Assembly: GCF_018362775.1 (NCBI RefSeq)
Contig: NZ_JAGYXY010000005.1
Coordinates: forward strand, 41,709 to 105,708
Length of the DNA stretch: 64,000 bases
Reading direction: 5' to 3'
DNA from: Alistipes montrealensis
Lineage (GTDB): Bacteria > Bacteroidota > Bacteroidia > Bacteroidales > Rikenellaceae
Shown: in pieces, positions 28,940 to 37,310 of the stretch
How the letters are laid out: the number at the start of each line of letters is the position of its first letter
How positions within the stretch are numbered: position 1 is the stretch's first letter
Notes under the pieces: model-generated
Told to the model about the DNA's origin: nothing
Seen by the model: only the letters and a program-made list of their open reading frames with translations
The model's database searches: none
Made by a program: the position numbers and the translations under genes

Positions 28940-29147
28940 ACTTTTCCGGAAATTTTTTTCAACAATTCATACACACCCCACCGCCCGCACCCTGCATACG
29001 GCGGTCCGAAAGCATTATCCCATCGCCTCCCGGCAGGCAATCCAGCCGACGCGCCTGCATTCGGGCTCAAGGCCCGCAAACGCATCGGGACGCAGCGACA
29101 AGCGCGATCCCCGGCACAACTTCCGATCAAACAGGCCTGAGCCAGCC
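28940..29147. other. Intergenic stretch with no feature seen
   Basis: Lies between the pyr promoter and the end of the DeoR-type gene. No coding frame with family resemblance, tRNA fold, terminator or repeat was recognised. Together with the pyr leader it makes a 414-base gap between protein genes of known family. Confidence 0.5.
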
Positions 29148-29921
29148 CTATTTGACAATGACCAGGTCGACGCCCGCCTCTTCAATGATCGAAACCATCG
29201 GCTCGGGAATCCGGTCGTCGGTGACGATCACGTCGATGTCCTCCAGAGCACAGATGCGGCCGAAACCGCGCTGTCCGAATTTCGACGAATCGGCCAGCAC
29301 GATCACCTGCGAAGCGGCATGCATCATCCGGCGCGTGAGTTTGGCTTCGTCGATCGTCGAGGTCGTGATGCCGTGTTCGGGGTCGATGCCGTCCACGCCG
29401 AAGAAGACCTTCGAGCAGATACAGTCATCGAGTTCACGGGCCGCCTCCTCGCCCAGCACCGACAGCGATTTCTTGTGCACCGTGCCTCCCAGCTGCACGA
29501 CGTTGACGTTCTCCGATTCGTTGAGCAGTACACCCAGCCGCAGGAACGGCGTGACGATGTTCAGGTGATGCCACATGCGCATCTTGATCTCCTCGGCGAA
29601 GGCGTAGACCGTCGAACCCGAAGCCACGATGATCGAGTCGGTCTCGTTGAGCATCTCTGCGGCCCGCTGGGCGATACGCCGCTTGGAGTCGCGGTTGATA
29701 TTGTCCTTCACATGCACGTCGAGGTCGGCGACATGGGGGTTTGCGGGGCGCGCGCTGCCGTGTACCTTATATAATAGACCTTTGCTTTCGAGGATTTTGA
29801 TGTCCTTGCGGATAGTCACCTTCGTAACACCCAGTTCGTTGGCGACATCGGTAATCCGGACAAAGCCGTGTTTGTTCAGGCTGTCGAGGATGTATTTGTG
29901 CCGTTCGGCAATGCTCAGCAT
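29148..29921 (-). CDS. DeoR/GlpR-family transcriptional regulator
   Basis: A 257-residue repressor-type regulator. The N-terminal DeoR helix-turn-helix reads RHKYILDSLNKHGFVRITDV and ELGVTKVTIRKDIKILESKG. The C-terminal sugar-phosphate-sensing DeoRC domain has IIVASGSTVYAFAEEI, LGGTVHKKSLSVLG, KVFFGVDGIDPEHGITT and VIVLADSSKFGQ. GlpR-type members answer to glycerol-3-phosphate or other sugar phosphates. The GlpT-like and glycerol-1-phosphate dehydrogenase genes upstream on the same strand make a glycerol-phosphate signal likely. It has its own promoter, so it can be made without the transporter. Confidence 0.93.
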   Translation of the reverse strand: MLSIAERHKYILDSLNKHGFVRITDVANELGVTKVTIRKDIKILESKGLLYKVHGSARPANPHVADLDVHVKDNINRDSKRRIAQRAAEMLNETDSIIVASGSTVYAFAEEIKMRMWHHLNIVTPFLRLGVLLNESENVNVVQLGGTVHKKSLSVLGEEAARELDDCICSKVFFGVDGIDPEHGITTSTIDEAKLTRRMMHAASQVIVLADSSKFGQRGFGRICALEDIDVIVTDDRIPEPMVSIIEEAGVDLVIVK

Positions 29922-29951
29922 ATCGATTGGAAATTTAAACAGTTATAAAAA

Positions 29952-29982
29952 CAAAGATAAGAAAAGATTCGGACTTCGCAAA
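29952..29982 (-). promoter_or_regulatory. Promoter for the DeoR-type regulator
   Basis: Minus strand: TTTG (29982-29979), 19 bases, TATCTTTG (29959-29952). The -33 element coincides with the T-run of the preceding terminator. Confidence 0.8.
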
Positions 29983-30015
29983 AAAAGGGTCCGAAACCCA
30001 TCACGGGCCGGACCC
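29980..30015 (-). terminator. Terminator after the GlpT-like transporter gene
   Basis: A 7-bp outer stem, GGGTCCG/CGGACCC (30015-30009 with 29993-29987, minus sense), with an inner CCC/GGG pairing, followed by seven T (29986-29980). Confidence 0.85.
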
Positions 30016-30058
30016 TCCCGGACCGAAGTCCGTATCATCATCTAAAATGGAACTTTCG

Positions 30059-31540
30059 TTATTCCATCTCGGCTTCGTAGCCGTCGGCCTTGGCGCCCCA
30101 CATCAGCAGGAAGACCAGCATACCCACAACGGCCATACCGAGGATGCCGATGTAAGCCCAGTTCCAGCCGTAGTGCTGGGCCACGAAGCCCAGTCCCACG
30201 CCCGAAACGAGCGTCGAAGCGTAACCGAACAAGCCCGTAAGGCCGTTTGCCGTAGCGGCGGCTTTCTTCGTAGCCTGGTTGGCGGCGGCAATGCCGATCA
30301 GCGCCTGCGGGCCGTAGATGCAGAATCCGGCGGCGCAGAGCGTAGTGAACAGCAGCCAGATCGGAGCGTCGGCAGGGAGTTGCCAGAAGAGGAAGACGAA
30401 CAATGCGGCCCCCGCCATGCAGAAGACGCAGGTGCGGTGTGCACGGCCTTTGAGCCATTTGTCCGTCGCCCAGCCGGCGAAGAGCATGCCGAGGATTCCG
30501 GCGATCTCGAACATCGCCACGAGCCATCCGGCGTGCGACATCGAGACACCCTTCGACTGACTCAGCAGCGAGGGTCCCCAGTCGAGCACCGAGAAACGGA
30601 CGATATAAACGAAGAAATTGGCGAAGCCCAGAATCCAGATCAGCGGATTCTTGAAGACGTATTTCATCAGGAAGGCCTTGTGCTCGGCGCCCTTCTTTTC
30701 GGTTTTCACCTGTTTGGTCTCGGTTCCCTCCAACTCGGGAAGCCCCACCGAAGTCGGGGTGTCGCGCAGGAAGACGACCAGGCCGATGGCTCCCGCGAAA
30801 GCGATCGCCGAAGGGATCCAGAAACACCATTTCCACGCCCCGACGTGCGCCGCAGACTCCATCACGCGCTCCATGCCCTCGGCGTCGCCGGGCTGAACGC
30901 CCAGATTGGCGGCAATCGAAGCCACAGCATCGGGATCGCCCGTCATGTTAGTACCCAGCGTACCCATGATATAACCGCAGAGAATCACCACCAGACCCGC
31001 ACCGATCGAGTGCGAAGTATTCCAGACTGACATCTTCGTCGCCAGTTCCGTGGGCGGAATCCAATGGGTCAGCAGGCGCGCACAGGGAGGAAATCCCGTG
31101 CCCTGCAACAGGCCGTTGATGACCCACATGACACCCATGAAGAGAATCATCGTATTGCCGAACTGACTGCCGTCGTGCTGGCCCGTGATCCAATAGGACA
31201 CGTCCTCGCCGAAACCGAACGCAAAGTTGGCCAGCGCACACAACGCCAGGCCGATGGCCATGTACCAGCGGGCGTTCATGCGGTCGGCCAGAATACCGTT
31301 GGCAAAACGTGAAAAACCGTAGATCAGGCCGTTAAGGGTGAGGAAAATACCGAGGCTCGTCTTCGAAATACCGAGATCGGCTTCCAGACCGGGCATGGCC
31401 AGCGAAAAGTTTTTGCGCACGAAATAGAAGAGCGCATAACCGACCATCGTTGCGATGATCGTGCGCATCTGCCAATACTTGAAGCGCTTGGTTTGTTCAG
31501 ATGTCATTTCGAAATGAAAGTTAGTAGTTTCAGAAGCCAA
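30059..31540 (-). CDS. glpT: Organophosphate:phosphate antiporter, GlpT-like (MFS)
   Basis: A 493-residue inner-membrane carrier with about 12 spans. It shows the OPA-family (GlpT/UhpT) pattern: FKYWQMRTIIATMVGYALFY, FVRKNFSLAMPGLEADLGIS, GFSRFANGILADRMNARW, GLLQGTGFPPCARLLTHW and WNTSHSIGAGL. Members exchange glycerol-3-phosphate or hexose-6-phosphate for inorganic phosphate. Glycerol phosphate is the likely substrate because of the glycerol-1-phosphate dehydrogenase gene 77 bases upstream and the GlpR-like gene downstream. Hexose phosphate cannot be excluded. A second possible start lies at MTSEQTKRF, 11 codons in. Confidence 0.88.
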   Translation of the reverse strand: MASETTNFHFEMTSEQTKRFKYWQMRTIIATMVGYALFYFVRKNFSLAMPGLEADLGISKTSLGIFLTLNGLIYGFSRFANGILADRMNARWYMAIGLALCALANFAFGFGEDVSYWITGQHDGSQFGNTMILFMGVMWVINGLLQGTGFPPCARLLTHWIPPTELATKMSVWNTSHSIGAGLVVILCGYIMGTLGTNMTGDPDAVASIAANLGVQPGDAEGMERVMESAAHVGAWKWCFWIPSAIAFAGAIGLVVFLRDTPTSVGLPELEGTETKQVKTEKKGAEHKAFLMKYVFKNPLIWILGFANFFVYIVRFSVLDWGPSLLSQSKGVSMSHAGWLVAMFEIAGILGMLFAGWATDKWLKGRAHRTCVFCMAGAALFVFLFWQLPADAPIWLLFTTLCAAGFCIYGPQALIGIAAANQATKKAAATANGLTGLFGYASTLVSGVGLGFVAQHYGWNWAYIGILGMAVVGMLVFLLMWGAKADGYEAEME

Positions 31541-31617
31541 ATATACAACTTTCGGTGCGATAATCTAAATTATTTCTGCGTTTTTTCCGATTTACTACCC
31601 AAAGTTTACGGACCGGA

Positions 31618-33006
31618 CTACTTGCGGGAAGCCGCAAGGGCCGGCTCTTCGTGACCTTGCCCGGGGCTTTCGACCGCCCAGATACCGCCTTTGCCGAACA
31701 GACGGTCGAGCCACTCCTCCATCCATCCGCAGCGGAAAGCCGTGTCGATGACCGTATAGCGGCTGCGCATGTAGGGAATTTTCTCGAATGCTCCGCGGAA
31801 CCGGGCGCGTGAAACGCCGATGTGCTCGGGTTCGTAGGGAGCGCCGACCAATTCCAGGCGGCGGCGCACCTCGTCGAAGGGGATAATCTGACGGCGAATG
31901 CGTTCGCGCAGCGCGGGCCATGCCTGCTTCAATCGCGTGAGTTGGTCGCGCAAACCCTCCTTATCCACATATTTGTCGCGCGTCTCCTTCAGGCCGCGGG
32001 CCACGAACTCAGGATCGTTGTCGAAGATGGCGCGGATATCCTTTTCGGTCTCGTCCCACGATTTCCATGCGGCGACGCACTTCTCAATGTCCAGTTGTTC
32101 CACAGGAGCGTCGAGCAGCATTTCGAGAAACGCCGTCGAGGCAAGCGTACCGATGCCGACCTTGAAACCATGCGATACCGAAGCGCCGTTGAAACGCAGG
32201 TGTTCCATATCCCAGAGGTGGCTGAACTGGTGTTCTGCCCCCGAAGCCGGGCGGCTCGACTGCGTCGCCTGCATGGCGAAACCGCTCAGCAGCAGCCCTT
32301 CGGCCAACTGTTCGACCTTTTCTACATTGCCTGCATGCACGCCTGCGGGATCGCTCAGGGCCTCTTTCAGTCCATCCTGTACCAGCCCGAAAGCGAAGTC
32401 GTCCATCGCCTCGGAACCTACCGCGTCGGAGAGCATCCAGTCGGCCCCGGCGGGAATCTTGGCGATCAGGTCGGCATAGCCCGAAGCGGACATTTTGGCG
32501 GGCGCAGCGGCCGAGATCGAGGGGTCGAGAACCATGCCCAGCGGAGCCGGGCAGTCGAACGTCTGTTTGTTGCCGTCTTTCGTAATCGAAGCGCCATAGG
32601 CCGTGTAACCGTCCATCGAAGCGGCCGTGCCGACCACCATATACCGGCGGCCGTTGTGGTGGGAACAGAGCTTCGTCAGGTCGTTGATCACACCCGAACC
32701 GACAGCCACGGGAATGGCGCCGGTCTTTGCCAGCACACCGTCCAGCTCCTCGACGAACGACCATTCGGCATAAAGTTTCGGATCGGTGAAAACATGCGGT
32801 TCGTCCTGCGCGATACCCGCATCGGCGAGGATGCGGTGCACCTCACTGCCGGCGACACGCCATGTATTGGTATCGGCAACCACAACGGCGCGGCAGCCGG
32901 GAAACAACTCGTTGAACATCTCCGCCGTACGAGGAAGAGTGCCGACACCGATTACCAGTGCCTTGGTGTCGGTCGTGCGCTGAAGGGCACTTTCTACCTT
33001 ATTCAT
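31618..33006 (-). CDS. sn-glycerol-1-phosphate dehydrogenase (AraM/EgsA-like)
   Basis: Interconverts dihydroxyacetone phosphate and sn-glycerol-1-phosphate using NAD(P)H. The 462-residue member of the iron-type alcohol dehydrogenase fold has AVGSGVINDLTKLCSHH (cofactor site), VVGTAASMDGYTAYGASITK, ASGYADLIAKIPAGADWMLS and SGAEHQFSHLWDME (metal ligands). It is about 70 residues longer than Bacillus AraM, with the extra at the C-terminus. First gene of the leftward glycerol-phosphate group. No geranylgeranylglyceryl/heptaprenylglyceryl phosphate synthase (PcrB) gene is in the window, so the fate of glycerol-1-phosphate is open. Confidence 0.9.
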   Translation of the reverse strand: MNKVESALQRTTDTKALVIGVGTLPRTAEMFNELFPGCRAVVVADTNTWRVAGSEVHRILADAGIAQDEPHVFTDPKLYAEWSFVEELDGVLAKTGAIPVAVGSGVINDLTKLCSHHNGRRYMVVGTAASMDGYTAYGASITKDGNKQTFDCPAPLGMVLDPSISAAAPAKMSASGYADLIAKIPAGADWMLSDAVGSEAMDDFAFGLVQDGLKEALSDPAGVHAGNVEKVEQLAEGLLLSGFAMQATQSSRPASGAEHQFSHLWDMEHLRFNGASVSHGFKVGIGTLASTAFLEMLLDAPVEQLDIEKCVAAWKSWDETEKDIRAIFDNDPEFVARGLKETRDKYVDKEGLRDQLTRLKQAWPALRERIRRQIIPFDEVRRRLELVGAPYEPEHIGVSRARFRGAFEKIPYMRSRYTVIDTAFRCGWMEEWLDRLFGKGGIWAVESPGQGHEEPALAASRK

Positions 33007-33081
33007 ATTACTATCTGTTTTGTTTTAATGTTTTCACAAACGAAACCCCGCAGGGTGATTTCAGTTTCCCCAAAGTAAAGG

Positions 33082-33111
33082 CAAATATAGACATTATTTT
33101 CCTTTTACCAA
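33082..33111 (-). promoter_or_regulatory. Promoter for the glycerol-1-phosphate dehydrogenase-glpT operon
   Basis: Minus strand: TTG (33111-33109), 19 bases, TATATTTG (33089-33082). It lies 76 bases ahead of the ATG and is divergent from the phosphatase promoter. Confidence 0.82.
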
Positions 33112-33180
33112 TCATAAACAACGCAAAATTTTTCTTTTTATATGCTATTTGATTTCCATTTGAATTATCAAAACGAAAAA

Positions 33181-33211
33181 TTGGATAAAAGAAAATAAAA
33201 ACATACCTTTG
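33181..33211 (+). promoter_or_regulatory. Promoter for the phosphatase pair
   Basis: TTG (33181-33183), 20 bases, TACCTTTG (33204-33211), 26 bases before the ATG at 33238. Only 69 bases separate it from the divergent promoter, so shared control is possible. Confidence 0.82.
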
Positions 33212-33237
33212 GAACTCCAATCGATAAAACTTTCACC

Positions 33238-34434
33238 ATGAAACGACTTACCCTACTGCTGGGCGCGTTCCTGCTGACAGCCGCCTCCTTCGCCCAGCCC
33301 GCCATGCCGCCTACGGCACGCATCGCCAACGGACCTTATGTATTAAACGTCACCGAAGACGGTTTCACGGTCGTCTGGAATTCGAAGGCCGACGCCATGG
33401 GATGGGTCGAAGTAGCCCCGATGGACGGCTCGCACTTCTACTCGACAGACCGACCGAAATATTACAATTCACACCTCGGACGCCACGTCGTGGGACGTAT
33501 GCACCAGGTGCGTGTGAGCGGCCTTCAGCCCGGCACGACCTATCGCTACCGCATCATGCAGCGGGGAATCTTCGTAGATGAAGGCAACAAGAGGACCATT
33601 TTGGACGACGGGGACGGCAGCGAAGTATACAGACAGAAGCCATACACCATCAAGACGCTTGATCCGGCGCAGCAGCGCGTCGATTTCTGGATGGTCAACG
33701 ACATCCACTCGCGCGATTCCGTTTTCCAACTCCTGATCAAGGACGCTCCCAAGGCGCAGCCGGATTTCGTCTGCCTGAACGGCGACCTGGCCAGCCAAAC
33801 CGAAAACGAACAGACGCTCTGGGATGCCTGTCTTTCGTCGGCATCGAAGATTCTCACCCCTGCGGGCATTCCGCTCGTCGTGACGCACGGAAACCACGAA
33901 CACCGCGGCTCCTATGCCGGTCACTGGCTCGACTACTTCCCCACGCCGACCGGAGAGACCTACTACACGTTCCGGCGCGGACCGGCCTTTTTCATCGTAC
34001 TCGACGGCTGCGAGGACAAACCCGACAACGATCTCCGATACTACGGACTGGGCGACTGGGACGCTTACCGCCAGCAGCAGGCCGAATGGCTCAAGGGCGT
34101 CGTGGCGAGCGATGAATTCCGGACGGCTCCGGTACGCATCGTGCTGATCCACATGATCCCGGGCAAGGAAGACAGTTGGTACGGCGAACAGCAGATCCGC
34201 AAACTCTTCGTGCCGGAGCTCGTCGGCAAAGGCATCGACCTGATGCTCTGCGGCCACTACCACCGTTACTTCTGGATCGACGACGACAGCCGCGGAGTGG
34301 ACTTCCCGATCCTCGTCAATTCGAACAACGACTGTCTCCGCGTGTCGGCCGGCCCGAAAGGCATCGACCTGAAGGTGGTCGACACCGCGGGCGCTGTGAT
34401 CAAGCAACACCACATCGACAAAAAAACCAGATAA
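33238..34434 (+). CDS. Secreted calcineurin-like phosphatase with N-terminal purple-acid-phosphatase-type domain
   Basis: A 398-residue exported metallophosphoesterase. The signal peptide ends near TAASFAQ (about 20). An Ig/fibronectin-like domain at about 25-115 (NVTEDGFTVVWNS, VSGLQPGTTYRYRIMQRG) is the N-terminal domain of purple acid phosphatases. The catalytic domain has the metal motifs VNDIHSRDS (D-x-H), LNGDLAS, THGNHEHRG, VLIHMIPG and CGHYHRYFW. It probably frees phosphate from an organic ester in the periplasm. First of a two-gene unit with a HAD phosphatase 4 bases on, divergent from the glycerol-phosphate genes. Substrate unknown. Confidence 0.9.
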   Translation: MKRLTLLLGAFLLTAASFAQPAMPPTARIANGPYVLNVTEDGFTVVWNSKADAMGWVEVAPMDGSHFYSTDRPKYYNSHLGRHVVGRMHQVRVSGLQPGTTYRYRIMQRGIFVDEGNKRTILDDGDGSEVYRQKPYTIKTLDPAQQRVDFWMVNDIHSRDSVFQLLIKDAPKAQPDFVCLNGDLASQTENEQTLWDACLSSASKILTPAGIPLVVTHGNHEHRGSYAGHWLDYFPTPTGETYYTFRRGPAFFIVLDGCEDKPDNDLRYYGLGDWDAYRQQQAEWLKGVVASDEFRTAPVRIVLIHMIPGKEDSWYGEQQIRKLFVPELVGKGIDLMLCGHYHRYFWIDDDSRGVDFPILVNSNNDCLRVSAGPKGIDLKVVDTAGAVIKQHHIDKKTR

Positions 34435-34438
34435 CAAC

Positions 34439-35308
34439 ATGGAAAACAAGCCCTTTCACAAATACCGCTCCGTCTGGGAGCACGACGAACTGACGGAACG
34501 CCTGCGCCGCATCCGCCACGTGGCGCTCGATATGGACGGCACGATCTACATGGGGATGTCGCTGTTTCCCTACACGCAGGCTTTCCTGCACGGGCTCAAG
34601 GAGCAGGGAATCGGCTATTCGTTCCTGACGAACAACCCTTCGAAATGCATCGCCGACTACCTCCACAAGCTCGAAACGCTGGGTATCAAGGCCTCGCGCG
34701 ACGAGATGTACACCACGGCGCTGGCCACCATCGATTACATCAAGACCCATTACCCCGCGGCCAAGCGGCTGTTCCTGCTCGGCACGCCGTCGATGATCTC
34801 GGAGTTCGAGGCTGCGGGCTTCGAATCGTGCGCCGATTCGGCCGACGACGTACCCGACGTGATCGTGGCGGCGTTCGACATGACGCTCTGCTACGAACGG
34901 CTGTGCCGCGCAGCGTGGTGGATCAAGCAGGGCGTACCCTACATTGCCACCAACCCCGACCGGGTATGCCCCACCGACCTGCCGACGGTGCTGGTCGACT
35001 GCGGTTCGATCTGCGCGTGCCTCGAACACGCCACGGGACGCCGCCCGGACATTACGCTGGGTAAACCCGACCCGAATATGCTCTCGGGCATCCTCACCCG
35101 CCACGGGTTGCAGCCCTACGAAATCGCCATGGTCGGCGACCGCATCTACACCGATGTCCAGATGGCCCACAATGCCGGGGCGATGGGCGTGCTGGTGCTC
35201 TCGGGCGAGACGACGCTCGACGTGGCCGACCAGGCCGAACCGCAGCCCCACATCACGGCCGACAGCATCGAGGTATTGGGCGAACTGATCCGCGAGGCGC
35301 ATAAATAG
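34439..35308 (+). CDS. HAD-IIA family phosphatase (NagD-like)
   Basis: A 289-residue cytosolic HAD hydrolase with motif I ALDMDGTIYMG (about 29-39), motif II SFLTNNPSK (about 61-69), a class IIA cap in the middle, motif III Lys in ITLGKPDPNML and motif IV MVGDRIYTDVQMA. Family members hydrolyse small phosphates such as 4-nitrophenyl phosphate, nucleotides, phosphoglycolate or glycerol phosphate. With a phosphatase upstream and glycerol-phosphate genes divergent, a glycerol-phosphate substrate is possible but not shown. It ends before a strong terminator. Confidence 0.9.
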   Translation: MENKPFHKYRSVWEHDELTERLRRIRHVALDMDGTIYMGMSLFPYTQAFLHGLKEQGIGYSFLTNNPSKCIADYLHKLETLGIKASRDEMYTTALATIDYIKTHYPAAKRLFLLGTPSMISEFEAAGFESCADSADDVPDVIVAAFDMTLCYERLCRAAWWIKQGVPYIATNPDRVCPTDLPTVLVDCGSICACLEHATGRRPDITLGKPDPNMLSGILTRHGLQPYEIAMVGDRIYTDVQMAHNAGAMGVLVLSGETTLDVADQAEPQPHITADSIEVLGELIREAHK

Positions 35309-35397
35309 CCCGACGGCGGAACGAAATGCCCCGGCAAACGCCGGAAGAGGGCATCCAATAAAGTCCAATAAGTTATAACAATAGCTCTATCAGAAAA

Positions 35398-35424
35398 AAC
35401 CGGGTCTTTCGAGGCCCGGTTTTT
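35398..35424 (+). terminator. Terminator after the HAD phosphatase gene
   Basis: AACCGGG (35398-35404) pairs with CCCGGTT (35415-35421) around a 10-base loop and runs into five T (35420-35424). A-rich sequence on the left would also allow function on the minus strand. Confidence 0.88.
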
Positions 35425-35436
35425 CGCATCCTTTGC

Positions 35437-35444
35437 TATCTTTG
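35437..35444 (+). promoter_or_regulatory. Promoter -7 element for the zinc transporter
   Basis: TATCTTTG matches TAnnTTTG, 67 bases before the ATG at 35512. The -33 position falls in the T-rich tail of the terminator and has no clear TTG. Confidence 0.6.
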
Positions 35445-35511
35445 CCTGAAGCAAACCCGGACATGTCCGGCTGTTTGTACTGTTTTTGCAAAACAAACCG
35501 AAACGATCCGC

Positions 35512-36315
35512 ATGGAAGAACACAACATACTTATTCCCCTGCTGCTGACGCTCGGCGCGGGCCTCGCAACGGGCATCGGCAGCGCCATCGCCTTCTTCGC
35601 CAAACGCACCAACAAGCGGCTGCTGTCGTTCTCGCTGGGCTTGTCGGGCGGCGTGATGATTTACGTCTCGTTCGTGGAGCTGTTCCAGCAGGCGAATACG
35701 ACCCTCTCGGCCGAATGGGGCGGACATACGGGCACGATCGTCACCGTGGCGAGTTTCTTCGCAGGCATCCTGCTGATCGGCATTATCGACCGGCTGGTTC
35801 CCTCGTTCGAAAATCCCCACGAAGCCCACCGCGTCGAGGAGATGGATCATCAGCCCCGCAACCCGAAACTGATGCGCATGGGCGTGATGACGGCGCTGGC
35901 CATCGGCATCCACAACTTCCCGGAAGGCATCGCCACCTTCACGGCGGCGGTGGACAACATGACCCTGGGCGTCGCGATCGCCGTAGCCATTGCCATCCAC
36001 AACATCCCCGAAGGCATCGCCGTCTCGATCCCGATTTACTACGCCACGGGCGACCGCAAGAAGGCTTTCCGGCTGTCGCTGCTCTCGGGCCTCGCCGAGC
36101 CGGTCGGGGCCGTGCTGGCATGGCTGGTGCTGACTCCCTTCATGTCGCCGACGCTGATGGGCTGCATCCTGGCCGGGGTAGCGGGCATCATGGTCTTCAT
36201 CTCGATCGACGAACTGCTGCCCGCAGCCCGTGAATACGGCGAAGCACACATCTCTATCTACGGCGTAGTGGCCGGAATGGCGCTGATGGCCGTAAGTCTG
36301 ATTATGCTGGCATAA
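35512..36315 (+). CDS. zupT: ZIP-family zinc/divalent metal transporter
   Basis: Imports zinc and other divalent metals through the inner membrane. The 267-residue protein has about eight spans. The paired metal-site motifs are [14 protein letters not shown] (about 126-139) and [14 protein letters not shown] (about 158-171), with SGLAEPVGA and a C-terminal [11 protein letters not shown], all diagnostic of ZupT. A His/Glu-rich loop ([14 protein letters not shown]) precedes the first motif. Independent promoter; the next gene follows after an AT-rich repeat. Confidence 0.95.
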   Translation: MEEHNILIPLLLTLGAGLATGIGSAIAFFAKRTNKRLLSFSLGLSGGVMIYVSFVELFQQANTTLSAEWGGHTGTIVTVASFFAGILLIGIIDRLVPSFENPHEAHRVEEMDHQPRNPKLMRMGVMTALAIGIHNFPEGIATFTAAVDNMTLGVAIAVAIAIHNIPEGIAVSIPIYYATGDRKKAFRLSLLSGLAEPVGAVLAWLVLTPFMSPTLMGCILAGVAGIMVFISIDELLPAAREYGEAHISIYGVVAGMALMAVSLIMLA

Positions 36316-36356
36316 TCAGACAATTAAGAATTAAGAATGAAAAATTAAAAATTACG
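36316..36356. repeat. AT-rich direct-repeat tract between two ion-transporter genes
   Basis: Repeated AATTAAGAATTAAGAATG and AAAAATTAAAAATTA units in an otherwise GC-rich stretch. It resembles the short AT-rich repeats that are dispersed in Bacteroidetes genomes. It directly precedes the TTG start of the antiporter. Copy number elsewhere cannot be judged here. Confidence 0.5.
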
Positions 36357-36359
36357 TTC

Positions 36360-37310
36360 TTGGATATTTTTTTACTCATCGTCGGCCTGGGGCTGATTCT
36401 CGCGGGAGCGAATTTTCTGACGGACGGTTCCGCGGCACTGGCCCAGCGGTTCCGCGTCCCGGAGTTCATCATCGGACTCACGGTGGTCGCCGTCGGGACC
36501 TCGACGCCCGAACTGGTCGTATCGGTCCTGTCAGCCATCGCGGGCAAGAGCGACGTGGCAATCGGCAACGTCGTGGGATCGAACATCTTCAACGTCTTCG
36601 TGATCCTGGGCGTCTGCGCCCTGATCCGCCCCCTGCCGCTCACGGCAGGCAACATCCGCCGCGACATCCCGTTCGGGGTGATTACGTCGCTGTTGCTGCT
36701 GGCGCTGGCCTCGGATTCGTTTTTCCGCACGGGGGCAGCGGACCGCATCGGCCGCATCGACGGCGCGGCGATGCTCCTGCTCTACATGGCGCTGATGTGG
36801 TATACGATCCGCTCGACGAAACGCCCCGAAACACCGCCGGCAGAAGAGGCGAAGCCGGGAATGGCCGGATGGCTCATGGCGGCGATGATCGTCGGAGGCC
36901 TCGCGGGACTGGTTTTCGGCGGTGAGATGTTCCTCCGCAGCGCTACGTCGATTGCCCGAAGCCTCGGAATCAGCGAATCGGTGATCGCCATCACGCTGGT
37001 GGCCGGCGGCACGTCGCTGCCCGAACTGGCCTCGTCGCTCGTGTCGCTGTTCAAGGGCAAGGCCGACATGGCGCTGGGCAACGTCATCGGATCGAACATC
37101 GCCAACATCCTGCTGATCCTGGGCGTGAGCGCGACGATCCATCCGCTCTCGATGGGCGGAATCACAGTCTGGGACCTGCTGATGGTGGTATTGAGTTCGG
37201 TGTTGTTGTTCTTTGCGGCCTTCACGTTCAAACGCAGGGCCATCGACCGCTGGGAGGGAGCGATCTTCCTGGCGATTTACATCGCCTACATCGGATATTT
37301 GATCAGGTAG
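36360..37310 (+). CDS. Calcium/sodium antiporter (CaCA family, YrbG-like)
   Basis: A 316-residue inner-membrane antiporter, about 10 spans in two similar halves. The alpha repeats are GLTVVAVGTSTPELVVSVL with GNVVGSNIFNVFVILG, and ITLVAGGTSLPELASSLVS with GNVIGSNIANILLILG. The frame begins at TTG (36360) reading DIFLLIVGLGLILAGANFL; no ATG fits the conserved N-terminus. The 3' end overlaps the convergent mutY by 25 bases. Confidence 0.93.
   Translation: MDIFLLIVGLGLILAGANFLTDGSAALAQRFRVPEFIIGLTVVAVGTSTPELVVSVLSAIAGKSDVAIGNVVGSNIFNVFVILGVCALIRPLPLTAGNIRRDIPFGVITSLLLLALASDSFFRTGAADRIGRIDGAAMLLLYMALMWYTIRSTKRPETPPAEEAKPGMAGWLMAAMIVGGLAGLVFGGEMFLRSATSIARSLGISESVIAITLVAGGTSLPELASSLVSLFKGKADMALGNVIGSNIANILLILGVSATIHPLSMGGITVWDLLMVVLSSVLLFFAAFTFKRRAIDRWEGAIFLAIYIAYIGYLIR

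Noticed and set aside
28940..29147. Open frames of about 80-220 codons on the + strand between the pyr promoter and the DeoR-type gene
   Set aside because: No recognisable domains; the longer one runs antisense into the regulator gene.
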